From positions 1,237,782-1,301,781 of the forward strand of contig VFFE01007669.1 of the NCBI GenBank assembly GCA_008921705.1: a stretch of 64,000 bases of DNA. Reading direction: 5' to 3'. Below are more notes on the stretch, generated by a model. That model made no database searches, was not told where the DNA came from, and worked only from the letters and a program-made list of their open reading frames with translations. Position 1 is the first letter of the stretch. The DNA is from Burhinus oedicnemus. Its lineage: Eukaryota > Chordata > Aves > Charadriiformes > Burhinidae. The letters are not shown here.

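Noticed and set aside
1..64000. CRISPR array, operon, ribosome binding sites or tRNA/rRNA genes
   Set aside because: The window is a vertebrate intron-exon gene; no direct-repeat array or structured RNA gene was seen.

Overview
The window is one continuous stretch of a single vertebrate gene on the + strand, titin (TTN). It shows 104 exons or exon parts that encode the end of the PEVK/disordered region, the whole distal I-band tandem-Ig segment (22 Ig domains), the I/A junction, the entire A-band D-zone and the first part of the C-zone. Both ends of the gene lie outside the window. The organism is most likely a bird: three relatively fresh CR1 LINEs with the avian-type 3' end (reverse complement of an ATTCTATG repeat) lie in introns, introns are short, and the protein is close to titin of other amniotes. 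The species cannot be named from this.

Layout. 1-1748: a lysine/glutamate/serine-rich disordered exon and a 17-codon PEVK-like exon. 1827-19084: 22 tandem Ig domains, mostly one exon each, with a few Ig domains split in two. 19186-22736: I/A junction, Fn3-Fn3-Fn3-Ig-Fn3-Fn3. 22835-46803: D-zone, six super-repeats of the Ig-Fn3(3)-Ig-Fn3(2) type, the first expanded to six Fn3. 46804-48116: an Ig-Fn3(3) block. 48232-64000: C-zone, three complete 11-domain super-repeats (Ig-Fn3(2)-Ig-Fn3(3)-Ig-Fn3(3)) and the start of a fourth. Intron density falls along the gene: one exon per domain in most of the D-zone, a 2,967-nt exon holding ten domains at the D/C transition, two-domain exons in C-zone repeat 2, and from 59082 an exon that stays open to the window end (at least 4,919 nt).

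All inter-domain introns are phase 1, so each whole-domain exon can be skipped without a frame change; only introns inside domains use phase 0, 2 or (once) 1. One intron (4466-4569) has a GC donor. One Ig contains a 33-nt micro-exon.

The most interesting non-routine signal is upstream of the exon at 12001. By counting exons back from the first A-band Fn3, this exon matches human exon 240, where the internal-promoter isoform Cronos starts. Here the reading frame extends 5' of the splice acceptor to an ATGATG pair at 11979, with an in-frame stop above it. Further 5' lie a TTTAAA element, a CCAAT box, three E-boxes, an M-CAT site, CArG-like boxes and a nuclear-receptor half-site. A five-codon upstream ORF with a full Kozak consensus sits between the TTTAAA and the ATG pair. 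I read this as a candidate avian Cronos promoter and first exon.

No other protein-coding gene was found. The remaining content is CR1 fragments (three antisense, one older one in sense), simple repeats and plain intron.
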